A stretch of 64,000 nucleotides of DNA from Rathayibacter agropyri (GTDB lineage: Bacteria > Actinomycetota > Actinomycetes > Actinomycetales > Microbacteriaceae), in contig NZ_JABRPL010000001.1 of assembly GCF_013249015.1 (NCBI RefSeq), positions 124,001 through 188,000 on the forward strand, read 5' to 3'. The position numbers and the translations under genes were made by a program. Below the pieces are notes generated by a model. The model saw only the letters and a list, made by a program, of their open reading frames with translations, made no database searches and had not been told where the DNA came from. Shown one piece after another: positions 39,128 through 46,404 of the stretch; the stretch's first letter is position 1, and every line of letters starts with the position of its first letter.

Positions 39128-39706
39128 ATGGCGGGTCACGATACCGGCGCGGCCCGCTCCCGCCTCGTCCTCATCGGACCGATGGGTGCGGGAAAAACGA
39201 CGATCGGCAAGCGGGTCGCCCGAGCGCTGAACGCCGATTTCATCGACTCCGACGCCGAATTCGTGCGACTGCACGGGCCGATTGCTTCCTACTTCGAGGC
39301 ACAGGGGGAAGCCGCTTTCCGGCGGGAGGAGCGGAGTGTCGTCGAGAGCGCCCTGCGGCGCTCCGCCGTGCTCAGCCTCGGCGGGGGAGCGGTCCTCGAT
39401 CCGGCGACCCGCGTCGATCTCGCCGCCGTCCCCGTCGTCCTCCTGACCGCGACCGCCGACGCCGTGCGTGAGCGTCTCGGTTCCGGCACTCGCCCCCTGG
39501 TCCGCGGTGGGATCGCTGACTGGACTCGGATCATGGAGCAGCGGCGACCGGTCTACGAGGCACTCGCCGACATCGTGATCGACACCTCCCGGCGACCGAT
39601 CACGCTGATCGCCGCCGAAATCACGGAGTGGATGCTCGCGCAGCGCCCCTCCGCATCATCATCGGACCAGGCGGCCTCGGGCTGCCCGAGCGGAAGACAG
39701 TCATGA
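39128..39706 (+). CDS. aroK: Shikimate kinase
   Basis: 192 residues. P-loop GPMGAGKTTIGKRVA, FIDSDAEFVRLHG (shikimate Asp), FRREERSVVESAL, LSLGGGAVL and the lid Arg in GSGTRPLVRGG. Phosphorylates shikimate. ATG at 39128 is 25 bp after aroC with a weak SD; the start is somewhat uncertain because the frame is open upstream. The C-terminal end after residue 170 overlaps aroB by 4 bp (ATGA). Confidence 0.92.
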   Translation: MAGHDTGAARSRLVLIGPMGAGKTTIGKRVARALNADFIDSDAEFVRLHGPIASYFEAQGEAAFRREERSVVESALRRSAVLSLGGGAVLDPATRVDLAAVPVVLLTATADAVRERLGSGTRPLVRGGIADWTRIMEQRRPVYEALADIVIDTSRRPITLIAAEITEWMLAQRPSASSSDQAASGCPSGRQS

Positions 39707-40782
39707 ACGACGGCACCACCGCCCTCACCGTCAGTGGAGAGAACGGCTACGACATTCACGTCGGGCGCGGACTCCTCGACGGACTCGCCGACGCGATCGG
39801 CCACCGAGCGACCAAGGTGCTCATCGTGCACCCGCCGACCCTCGCTGTCCTCGCCGCCGAGATCCGCGAGAGCTTGCTCGAACGCTATGAGGTACTGCTC
39901 GCCGAGGTGCCTGACGCCGAGGCTGCCAAGAGGGTCGAAGTCGCTGCTTTCTGCTGGCAGGTGATGGGGCAGTCCGATTTCACCCGCACCGACGTCGTCG
40001 TCGGCTTCGGCGGCGGGGCGATTACCGACCTCGCGGGCTTCGTGGCGGCAACCTGGCTCCGCGGTGTGGACGTGGTACAGGTCCCCACGACGGTGCTCGG
40101 GATGGTCGATGCAGCCGTCGGCGGCAAGACCGGCATCAACACGGCCGAGGGCAAGAACCTCGTCGGAGCGTTCCATGCGCCACGATCCGTCATCGCCGAC
40201 CTCGATGTGCTCACCAGCCTCCCGCGCAACGAGATCCTCGCTGGCTTCGGCGAGATCGTGAAGTGCGGCTTTATCGCAGAGCCCGAGATTCTCGACATCA
40301 TCGAGGCTGACGTGGAGCTCGCGACGGACCCCACATCTGAGGAATTCCGCCGCCTGGTCGAGCTCTCGATCGGGATCAAGGCGCGGGTCGTCGGCGAGGA
40401 CTTCACTGAGCAGGGCGTCCGCGAGATCCTGAACTACGGCCACACACTGGGGCACGCGATCGAGCACGCCGAGCGCTACCAGTGGCGTCACGGCGCCGCG
40501 ATCTCGGTCGGCATGGTCTTTGCCGCTGAACTCTCGCGCCTCACCGGCACGCTGAGCGATGCGGCGGTCGACCGTCACCGCAGCGTGCTCGAGTCGCTGA
40601 CCCTGCCGACCAGCTACCCGCTCGGCCGGTGGGAGACGCTCCTCGCTGCGATGCAGCGCGACAAGAAGTCGCGCGCGGGGATCCTACGGTTCGTGGTGCT
40701 GGACGACATCGCGCGGCCGAGCATTCTGCAGGGGCCGGAGACGTCGCTGCTGTTCGCGGCGTACCAGGAGATCGGGGTGTAG
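39703..40782 (+). CDS. aroB: 3-dehydroquinate synthase
   Basis: 359 residues. NAD-binding DVVVGFGGGAITDLAGFVAATWLRGV, VPTTVLGMVDAAVGGKTGIN, GFGEIVKCGFI, LNYGHTLGHAIEH (zinc His) and RHGAAISVGM. Second step of the shikimate pathway. ATG overlaps the aroK stop. In many actinobacteria aroQ and efp follow here; instead the accessory island begins 76 bp downstream, and aroQ is not seen in the window. Confidence 0.95.
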   Translation: MNDGTTALTVSGENGYDIHVGRGLLDGLADAIGHRATKVLIVHPPTLAVLAAEIRESLLERYEVLLAEVPDAEAAKRVEVAAFCWQVMGQSDFTRTDVVVGFGGGAITDLAGFVAATWLRGVDVVQVPTTVLGMVDAAVGGKTGINTAEGKNLVGAFHAPRSVIADLDVLTSLPRNEILAGFGEIVKCGFIAEPEILDIIEADVELATDPTSEEFRRLVELSIGIKARVVGEDFTEQGVREILNYGHTLGHAIEHAERYQWRHGAAISVGMVFAAELSRLTGTLSDAAVDRHRSVLESLTLPTSYPLGRWETLLAAMQRDKKSRAGILRFVVLDDIARPSILQGPETSLLFAAYQEIGV

Positions 40783-40798
40783 GGCCTTGCGGACCGAA

Positions 40799-40828
40799 CG
40801 TCTCTCCGGCTCGCAATGAGCGGAGACG
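40799..40828 (+). terminator. Hairpin after the aro genes
   Basis: CGTCTC-TCCG-GCTC, loop GCAAT, GAGC-GGAGACG makes a long stem with a small bulge 17 bp after the aroB stop. No T-run follows on the plus strand (ATTCTGG). It would separate the aro operon from the convergent levansucrase gene. Confidence 0.45.
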
Positions 40829-40857
40829 ATTCTGGCCCCGTGCGCGCTCACCGCAGG

Positions 40858-42582
40858 CTAGCGGCCGCGCTCCGCGATAAAGCGCTCGATAGCCACTCTC
40901 ACCTGCGGTAGAATAGGCCTTCCTTGGAAGTAGTCCTCCACCCGCGAGCCTACGGAAGACCTCATCCGCTTCATGTCTTTCTCCGAAACAGTCCAGGACC
41001 GCCCTCTCCGGGTAAACAAATGCATATTGGCAGGAATATCTGCCCACCGTCCGAGGCCATCGTTTCCATAGGAGTAGTCAACCGTCGAATTCACTCCGGT
41101 GACTGTGATCTTTACCGTTGGGGCGAGAGTGCCACCGCGCGAGAAGTGACTGCTCGTTCCCACGGAGTCGATGAACGACTCCACGAGCCCTCCCGGCATG
41201 ACGTAATGTGAGTACGCCGCAAACTGGCCGGCGGGCTGATTGTTGCTGGGTGAGTACGGCCTACCACCCGGAAAATTCAAGTTCGTGGGGTTTCCAAGCG
41301 CAAGTCCGGAACCACTGTTCAATGGTTGGAAATCGCTCCGGATACCATTGCCGACGAAAGCATAAACACCCTCTGGGCCGTCCATCCCCGAGGCGAACGT
41401 CTGACGATGACTGATGGTGAAGAGATACGCTTTTCCGCCTGTGAAAACAAACTGGGGGCGCTCGGTCTGATCGGTGACGCAGTTCGCCGACAGGACGGGC
41501 GGCAGAAACTCCCACTCGGTCAACGCTTTATTCTTAGCCCTCGCTAATCCGACGTTACCGATATAGTGTGCGGCACCAGACTCGTTCACCGCGTCAACGC
41601 TTTCGGCAAAAGGATCACCATCCCGGTAGCCAAGATCGCCCTTCGTGCATCGAGCTTCTTCTCGAGACAAAGCCGAGTTCCCCTCGAACACCATGTAGGT
41701 GTCGTCAGGGTGTGCTGGGTCCTTGAAAGTGAAGGGATCACGAAAGTTGAGATAGCGGTGTTGTTGCGCGTTTTGATAAAAAACACCGTCGGGAGTGAGT
41801 AGTTCATTCACATGATCGAATCCGTCGAATGAAACACCGTAAGCGTCCGCCTGGACGTGACCCACGCTCAGGACTAGACGGGGGTCGTAGGGTTTGATGT
41901 CCCGACCGGCGTCGTCCCAGTAAAAAGCGACATTGGTGAAAAATAGCTTGACTTCACCATTTTTGAATATGCGCGCGGAGCCTGACCACTGGGTTTGATG
42001 GCTGAAGGACCGATCGGCGAACATTTGATCTGTCACTCCCTCGTGGAAGACGAGACCACCGTAGGTCCAACCGCCGTTCTTTTGCCTTTTCGTCTCGGGA
42101 AGATTCGCTGGACGGTAGAAGTAGCCGATTTTGGCGGAAGTGTGGCGGTCATCGAAGCGGATGCTGCGATCAGCGACGAGCGAATAAATGATCTCCCACC
42201 CGTTCACCGAATACTGGTTCCCGTCTTCGTCCGTCACAGGCCAGGTATCCCACACCCAAACTTTTCCGTTCGACATGTCTGGGAAGGCCTGCGGAATAGT
42301 AGGCATCGTCAACGAGGTCGGCATGGAATTTTCCTGCGGCGGGGCAGACGAGTCTGACAGGCGCTTAAGTTGGCCGGCATCCGCACGAGTCCACTTCGAC
42401 GTGAAGTTGTCCTCTGGAGCAAAAGCCTGTTGTGAATGATCCGTCGGCTGCGGCCCCTTTTGAAGTGATTCCGCAGCTGCCGCCGGCCCGCCCCCGACGA
42501 ACATCGAAGCACACAGCGCACTACAAGCACAGATAATTAGAAGGGAACGACGTCGCCGACGTGCCCTCATTTCCTTAGTCAT
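40858..42582 (-). CDS. Secreted GH68 fructosyltransferase (levansucrase/inulosucrase type)
   Basis: 574 residues. A Sec-type signal peptide: RARRRRR, a hydrophobic core (SLLIICACSALCASMFVGG), and a likely cleavage after AAA near residue 37. GH68 residues are in place: nucleophile Asp112 in VWVWDTWPV, the RDP transition-state motif (281-283) in NFRDPFTF, and acid/base Glu374 in DQTERPQFVF. Expected to cleave sucrose and build levan or release fructose outside the cell; product type cannot be told. ATG 42582 is preceded by AAGGGG; a second ATG five codons upstream lacks one. Codon and base use are visibly less GC-rich than the aro genes, suggesting transfer. It converges on aroB and is the left end of the accessory island. 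Confidence 0.9.
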   Translation of the reverse strand: MTKEMRARRRRRSLLIICACSALCASMFVGGGPAAAAESLQKGPQPTDHSQQAFAPEDNFTSKWTRADAGQLKRLSDSSAPPQENSMPTSLTMPTIPQAFPDMSNGKVWVWDTWPVTDEDGNQYSVNGWEIIYSLVADRSIRFDDRHTSAKIGYFYRPANLPETKRQKNGGWTYGGLVFHEGVTDQMFADRSFSHQTQWSGSARIFKNGEVKLFFTNVAFYWDDAGRDIKPYDPRLVLSVGHVQADAYGVSFDGFDHVNELLTPDGVFYQNAQQHRYLNFRDPFTFKDPAHPDDTYMVFEGNSALSREEARCTKGDLGYRDGDPFAESVDAVNESGAAHYIGNVGLARAKNKALTEWEFLPPVLSANCVTDQTERPQFVFTGGKAYLFTISHRQTFASGMDGPEGVYAFVGNGIRSDFQPLNSGSGLALGNPTNLNFPGGRPYSPSNNQPAGQFAAYSHYVMPGGLVESFIDSVGTSSHFSRGGTLAPTVKITVTGVNSTVDYSYGNDGLGRWADIPANMHLFTRRGRSWTVSEKDMKRMRSSVGSRVEDYFQGRPILPQVRVAIERFIAERGR

Positions 42583-42813
42583 GACCGACCCCTTCATAGT
42601 GACCACCGCAATCTTAGGGGGCTGTGCCGGTCTGGGTAGGACGGCGGAGCCGTTAGACGCCACGAGGTGTCCCTCTGTGGTTTGTCAAGTGGTGGCGGCG
42701 GGTGGGTTGGAGTGTTTGTCCTTCAGGGACGGTCGCTCGTCGTGGCGCCCGCGTTACTCCTGAGCGTGGTCGTCGTCGCCCGAGAAGTTGTGCGCGCGAT
42801 AAGTCGCTCCGGC

Positions 42814-43461
42814 TCACGACGATCGGAGATCATTCTGACCTCGATCCGACATCTCCATGATGCGCGCGAGCTCATGGATCCGATCGAGAAGCAGAGCGGG
42901 GACTCTCGCGTCGGAGTCGTAGAGGGCATCAACGACCGTCTCCAGGCAGAGCACGAACTCCGTGTGCTCGTTGTACTCTCGGCACGAGGAGAACCATTCG
43001 GGATCGAAACGCTCCTCCAGTCGATCGAGCAACTGACCGAGGGCGAGTTCCATTCGGGTGGAGTAGAGAATGCCGAGGCTCTTGCGCAGGATGCGCACCG
43101 TTTCCGGACGAATCGGCCCGCGGTACTTTCGGCGCCAGAGGCCCCTCGCACGGATGGGATCAGGCGGCCCGGCTCCCTCCTCCCATGTCCCGGACGAGGC
43201 ATGGGCACCGGCACACCGCGGGACTCGATCCATGACTGTGCCGAGGTTCACGATGTACGCGACAGGGTAGTTTCGGGTTAGCACGTCCGGCCAGTTCTCG
43301 CTGTCCAGCCCGTGGAGGAGTTCATCCAGGCAGAGCGCGAAATCTTCGCGGCTCAGGGGATGCCGCAGGTACACCTCAGTCTGGGGATCGAGTCGCTGGC
43401 GCACCCGGTGGAGCACAGTGCGGAGTTCGGTGCGCACACGGCGGAGTCGCTGGTCGTAGAT
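42814..43461 (-). CDS. Tandem MafI-like immunity protein, apparent ATC start
   Basis: 215 residues made of two diverged copies of one helical domain. Copy 1 (residues 1-80) has the box FALCLDELLHGL; copy 2 (about 138-210) has EYNEHTEFVLCLETVVDAL. The same (F/Y)xxCL(E/D)xxxxxL box occurs in the single-domain gene at 44603-44854 and in the fusion at 44992-45849. This fits MafI-type immunity proteins of polymorphic toxins. The frame is closed by TGA just upstream. The only canonical start is GTG 43437, which has no SD and would cut off the first helix, whereas ATC at 43461 lies 5 nt after AGGAG. A direct AUC start is therefore proposed. The toxin neutralised is unknown. Confidence 0.62.
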   Translation of the reverse strand: MYDQRLRRVRTELRTVLHRVRQRLDPQTEVYLRHPLSREDFALCLDELLHGLDSENWPDVLTRNYPVAYIVNLGTVMDRVPRCAGAHASSGTWEEGAGPPDPIRARGLWRRKYRGPIRPETVRILRKSLGILYSTRMELALGQLLDRLEERFDPEWFSSCREYNEHTEFVLCLETVVDALYDSDARVPALLLDRIHELARIMEMSDRGQNDLRSS

Positions 43462-43625
43462 GGGTTCTCCTGTTCATGATGATGTGTGAGGTGACCGGAA
43501 CTGCTGCGCCACCGGTCCGCGACGGTACAACCCTGGTGGTGAAGTGTACAGACCATTCACGACGCAGAGGCCGGATAAGCCCAGTTCTGCTTGAGCTTCA
43601 TCATTGGCTATTGCGCTTGTTGCGC

Positions 43626-44126
43626 TCAATGGTACTCACCAAAGTCCACATGTGGATCAATAATCCAAAGATCCACTATCTTATTCCCACGGAGTCCCAA
43701 GGCACCGCCTTGACAAAATCGGTACGCAGTCCTGCTTTCCTCAACATCCACTTGTGCAACTCTAACAAGGTTTTTTGCGGAATCGTATTCTATGCGAAAA
43801 TCGCCGAACCCGACTGATACGGACTCCGCGTGATAGGCCATCCCTCCGGGGGGAATATCGTCCGTGTACAGGCTTCGATCGACAAATTTTGGCGGAGTGA
43901 GAACTCGTGGTTTCCAACTCACGGCAGGCGCAAATCCGTCTATGTACTGCAAGCGGCCGTCGGAGACATCAATCTCGATAGAAAGTGTATCAAAAGCTAG
44001 CATTCCCCCGCCGAAGACATCTGGAGCACGATCGAGGAAAATAAAAGAATGCTCTGTTGTTCGGTAGACAAGCCGTCCTCTCGTTGGCTCTACGTCGTCG
44101 CCAGGTCTTATCACGATAGCCTTCAC
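43626..44126 (-). CDS. Immunity-family paralogue of the protein at 48008-48490
   Basis: About 162-166 residues. Aligns along its whole length with the protein encoded right after the Rhs toxin: (R/S)xVY...xHSF, a central IEID...DGRLQY, W(K/R)PR, DRSLY(T/S)DxIP, and near the end TA(Y/V)RFC(Q/D)GxALGxxG....DLWIIDP. An orphan immunity gene, with no toxin gene next to it. GTG at 44126 has GAGGAG abutting it; the alignment with its paralogue favours GTG 44114, which has GGAGG 11 nt (or AAGG 5 nt) upstream. Role inferred from synteny: protection against related toxin tips of competitors. Confidence 0.68.
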   Translation of the reverse strand: MKAIVIRPGDDVEPTRGRLVYRTTEHSFIFLDRAPDVFGGGMLAFDTLSIEIDVSDGRLQYIDGFAPAVSWKPRVLTPPKFVDRSLYTDDIPPGGMAYHAESVSVGFGDFRIEYDSAKNLVRVAQVDVEESRTAYRFCQGGALGLRGNKIVDLWIIDPHVDFGEYH

Positions 44127-44167
44127 CTCCTCAACCAGTAGTGGTCAATTAGTTCTGCGTTTTGTTT

Positions 44168-44560
44168 CTAGGCAAGGTAAAGGGCAATCTCGTAGAGCCG
44201 ATTCCGCAGCAAGTCGAGTTCCTCATTAGGGCCGCGCGGGTAAGTGCCGTTGGTGTAGATGAGGACGTCGTTGAAACTTCCCATCCCTCTATACATGTGA
44301 AGAATCTTCCTTGATGCTTCACTGACGTCTGCGGAACTGTTTGAGGCCTTGACTTCCTCGAGTAGGGCTTGAAACGCTTTGGCCCAGGATGCGTCTCTTG
44401 CGTCGACAAAAAGCTTCTCCAGCGCCGAAAGCGTTTCGAGCATCGCTTCAACACTCATGTGAGTGACGAAGCGCCGAGAACTTCCACGCCATCGGAAAGC
44501 GACGGCTTGCCAATTGGGGTGGAGCTTCCGCCAAAAACTGCTCAAATGATCCCGTTTCAT
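44168..44560 (-). CDS. DUF6966-like immunity-type protein
   Basis: 130 residues from ATG 44560, or 96 from ATG 44458 (MSVEAMLETL), where the recognisable domain begins. The domain is helical with a conserved-looking GMGSFNDVLIY motif and NEELDLLRNRLYEIA near the end, a pattern I associate with DUF6966 proteins found in toxin-immunity arrays. That family name is from memory and needs a search. The 34-residue N-terminal extension has a close AGGAA SD but no family support. Lies between two immunity-like genes on the same strand. Confidence 0.55.
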   Translation of the reverse strand: MKRDHLSSFWRKLHPNWQAVAFRWRGSSRRFVTHMSVEAMLETLSALEKLFVDARDASWAKAFQALLEEVKASNSSADVSEASRKILHMYRGMGSFNDVLIYTNGTYPRGPNEELDLLRNRLYEIALYLA

Positions 44561-44602
44561 TTCCTGTCCCGCAACTGCCTGCTTTTGATACTTTATGCAA
44601 AG

Positions 44603-44854
44603 TCACTCGCGAACTAGGTCTTGCCATTCGCTGGGGTCGACTTTCAAGGCTACTCCAAGCTGCTCTACCTTATCTACTACGCGTCTCGGCAATGGTATCT
44701 CTAATTCATCCAGCTCGTAGGCTATCTGCTCGAGGCACACTTTGAACTCTTCGTGCTCCACATACTCACGGATATATTTCTCCTGCTGTGGCTTCACATA
44801 GTCCTTGATTTCGTCGATTAACCACAGGAGTTCACGCGTGTAGAATCTGTAGAT
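44603..44854 (-). CDS. Single-domain MafI-like immunity protein, apparent ATC start
   Basis: 83 residues, all helical, with the EYVEHEEFKVCLEQIAYEL box shared by the other MafI-like proteins of this array. In-frame TAA lies about 30 bp upstream. The only ATG/GTG/TTG in the domain is GTG at 44797, which would delete the first 19 residues, including the helix TRELLWLIDEI. ATC at 44854 is preceded by GGGAG with 8 nt spacing (or AGGA with 3 nt) and followed by TAC, exactly as in the gene at 42814-43461. Partner toxin unknown. The stop codon lies in a TTATGCAAA motif that recurs at 46016 and 46087. Confidence 0.6.
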   Translation of the reverse strand: MYRFYTRELLWLIDEIKDYVKPQQEKYIREYVEHEEFKVCLEQIAYELDELEIPLPRRVVDKVEQLGVALKVDPSEWQDLVRE

Positions 44855-44950
44855 TGTTCCTTCTCCCTTCCTGTCAACTTATCAGAAATTTAGTAATTGT
44901 ACCTCACGCGGTGAGGCTCATCCAGAACGTTTTAAATGGTCGGTGAGAAT

Positions 44951-44980
44951 GCTTGTCACCAGGGAGCTTGTCACCAGGGA
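44951..44980 (+). repeat. Perfect 15-bp tandem duplication
   Basis: GCTTGTCACCAGGGA occurs twice in immediate succession, just downstream of the stop of the MafI-barstar fusion. A hairpin CCTCAC-GCG-GTGAGG lies at 44902-44916. No coding function seen. Confidence 0.9.
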
Positions 44981-44991
44981 TTTTGCTGCGC

Positions 44992-45849
44992 TTAGCTGGG
45001 TTGTGAAGAGGCCTCTGTGTCTCCTTCTGGCGAGGCATAGAGGACCGGTTCGAGGCCGTGTCGACCCCATCTTTCCTGGACGCTCGCGAGGGCCTCGAAC
45101 TCGGAGAAGAGCGTGACGATCAAGGGGAGAGCTGGGCGGTCCGAGGAGTGGCCTTCCGCAATCGGCTCGCTCCAGATCTTTCCGGTGCGCTGGAGGGAGC
45201 CGGCGAAAAGCTCCGTCTCCGCCTCGGGTCGGTCGCGCAGGAGATGTTCTGACTCCATTACCGCGAGGAAGATGCCTGAGCCGACGTCTTGTTTTCCGAG
45301 GTCGCTCAGGCATGCATCGAAAGCGTTCGCGTCGCCGTCGCCGTCGTACGGCAGCTGCAAGGCGGCGGAGATCTGATCGAAGACACGTGCGATGTCCGGC
45401 ATCGCTCGGCCGCGCAGGAGTCGACTGGTGAAGCCGCGGCGCTCGTATTCGGCGACGAGACTTCCGGCCGCACCAGGTGTGTCATGGACAAAGCGGAAGG
45501 AAAAGCCAGGCTTATCAAGGGTGTCCCATGACAGGGCGCGAGGTGCTTGAATTGTTCCGAAAGGGTTGAACGGAGTCGCCGGGTCCGCGATCAGATTGCT
45601 CCAGATCGTCGCAGGGAGTTCTAGCTTCTGGGTCGTATCGACGATGACGTCTAACACCCAAGCGTCAACGGTTCGGTAAAGGTCGTTCAGCCCGAGAGCG
45701 ATCTGCTCGAGGCAGAGTCTGTACTGATCGTTGTCGAGAGAGACCCGGGCGGATCGAGCGCGCGGTCCGGGGATTACGTGCTGTGTGGCGGCGAGGACGA
45801 GCTCAAGGTCCCGGGCGATCTGTTGCTGTTGTTCTGCATTCAGGCGCAT
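44992..45849 (-). CDS. MafI-like plus barstar-like fusion immunity protein
   Basis: 285 residues. Residues 1-90 form a helical MafI-like domain with the box YRLCLEQIALGL. Residues about 115-270 are barstar-like: RLLRGRAM, a helix ending in ALQLPYDGDGDANAFDACLSDLG, TGKIWSEPI and LPLIVTLFS. The barstar part aligns with the stand-alone barstar protein at 46405-46938 (LRGxxM, NAFDxC(L/I)SDLG, GxIWSxPI, IVTLFS). ATG 45849 with SD AGAGAG; a longer in-frame reading to 46023 is not supported. One polypeptide thus combines two immunity folds, and so might neutralise two kinds of toxin tip. No toxin gene is adjacent. Confidence 0.72.
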   Translation of the reverse strand: MRLNAEQQQQIARDLELVLAATQHVIPGPRARSARVSLDNDQYRLCLEQIALGLNDLYRTVDAWVLDVIVDTTQKLELPATIWSNLIADPATPFNPFGTIQAPRALSWDTLDKPGFSFRFVHDTPGAAGSLVAEYERRGFTSRLLRGRAMPDIARVFDQISAALQLPYDGDGDANAFDACLSDLGKQDVGSGIFLAVMESEHLLRDRPEAETELFAGSLQRTGKIWSEPIAEGHSSDRPALPLIVTLFSEFEALASVQERWGRHGLEPVLYASPEGDTEASSQPS

Positions 45850-45984
45850 AATTTCTCTCTGGTGAGTTGACGGGTTTGCGTGGTGGCTAGCTACTGTCGC
45901 ATCGACGTCGCGCTTTTGATCGGCGGTCGTGTCGTAGTGAGTGCCGGTCCTTATTGGGGTAGATAAGCCGGAGGTCGACGATCC

Positions 45985-46125
45985 TTCTCGCTGTTGGTGC
46001 CCATTGCATTGAGGCTTATGCAAAATCCCCTCGCACGCCCAGCGAACAAGCCTCTGACCAGGGCTTTTGTGAAGCCCTACCCGGATTTTGCATAAACCTC
46101 ATTCTCGCTGTTGGTGCCCATTGCA
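45985..46125. repeat. 90-bp inverted-repeat element flanked by 24-bp direct repeats
   Basis: Identical 24-bp direct repeats lie at 45985-46008 and 46102-46125 (beginning TTCTCGCTGTTGG). Between them an 18-bp inverted repeat, GAGGCTTATGCAAAATCC at 46011-46028 and its complement at 46083-46100, pairs at 17 of 18 positions. It encloses a smaller perfect hairpin (GGGCTT/AAGCCC at 46061-46077). The right arm overlaps the 3' end of the immunity remnant. It resembles a small non-autonomous element (MITE-like) or a folded recombination site; no transposase is nearby. Confidence 0.72.
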
Positions 46126-46404
46126 CCGTTTTCGGAGAACCGATACGCCGTCGTAATCTGGGGTAGCCCTTTCCGCGCGATTCTCAGACGAATTCTAGAC
46201 GGGTCCAACTCGACGACGAGTATCACTTCGGAAGGATCGGTCCGAGATCGTTCGCAAATACTCCTATGGGCTGCCCGGCGCGGGACGGTTCGCGTCCACC
46301 CATTCACAGCAAACGAGTATTCGAGTCGGTTGACGTCGATGGCGATCTTGCCTTGACGGTCATATACATTCGCATGCGCGGACTGGTCTCCTTTGACAAG
46401 GCGC
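46077..46404 (-). pseudogene. 5'-truncated remnant of the Rhs immunity family
   Basis: Directly after the barstar stop, the minus strand reads without a stop through about 108 residues that match the middle and end of the immunity family at 48008-48490 and 43626-44126: KIAIDVNRLEYSF (compare IEIDVSDGRLQY), NGWTRT (compare SWKPR), RIRLRIARKGLPQITTAYRFSENGAMG (compare the TAYRFCQGGALG segment). The first 45 or so residues and any ATG with an SD are missing; GTG 46307 is the only in-frame candidate. The C-terminus is cut within the inverted-repeat element. Interpreted as a decaying immunity gene. Confidence 0.62.

Noticed and set aside
42667-43281. Plus-strand open frame opposite the tandem MafI-like gene
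   Set aside because: No Shine-Dalgarno or recognisable domain; the minus strand shows two copies of a conserved helical domain.
45849-46023. Longer N-terminus of the MafI-barstar fusion starting at 46023
   Set aside because: The extra 58 residues run through the direct-repeat and foldback region, have no domain features, and ATG 45849 has a proper SD.
45985-46125. Possible integron attC site
   Set aside because: The foldback has no RYYYAAC/GTTRRRY core sites and no integron integrase is in the window.
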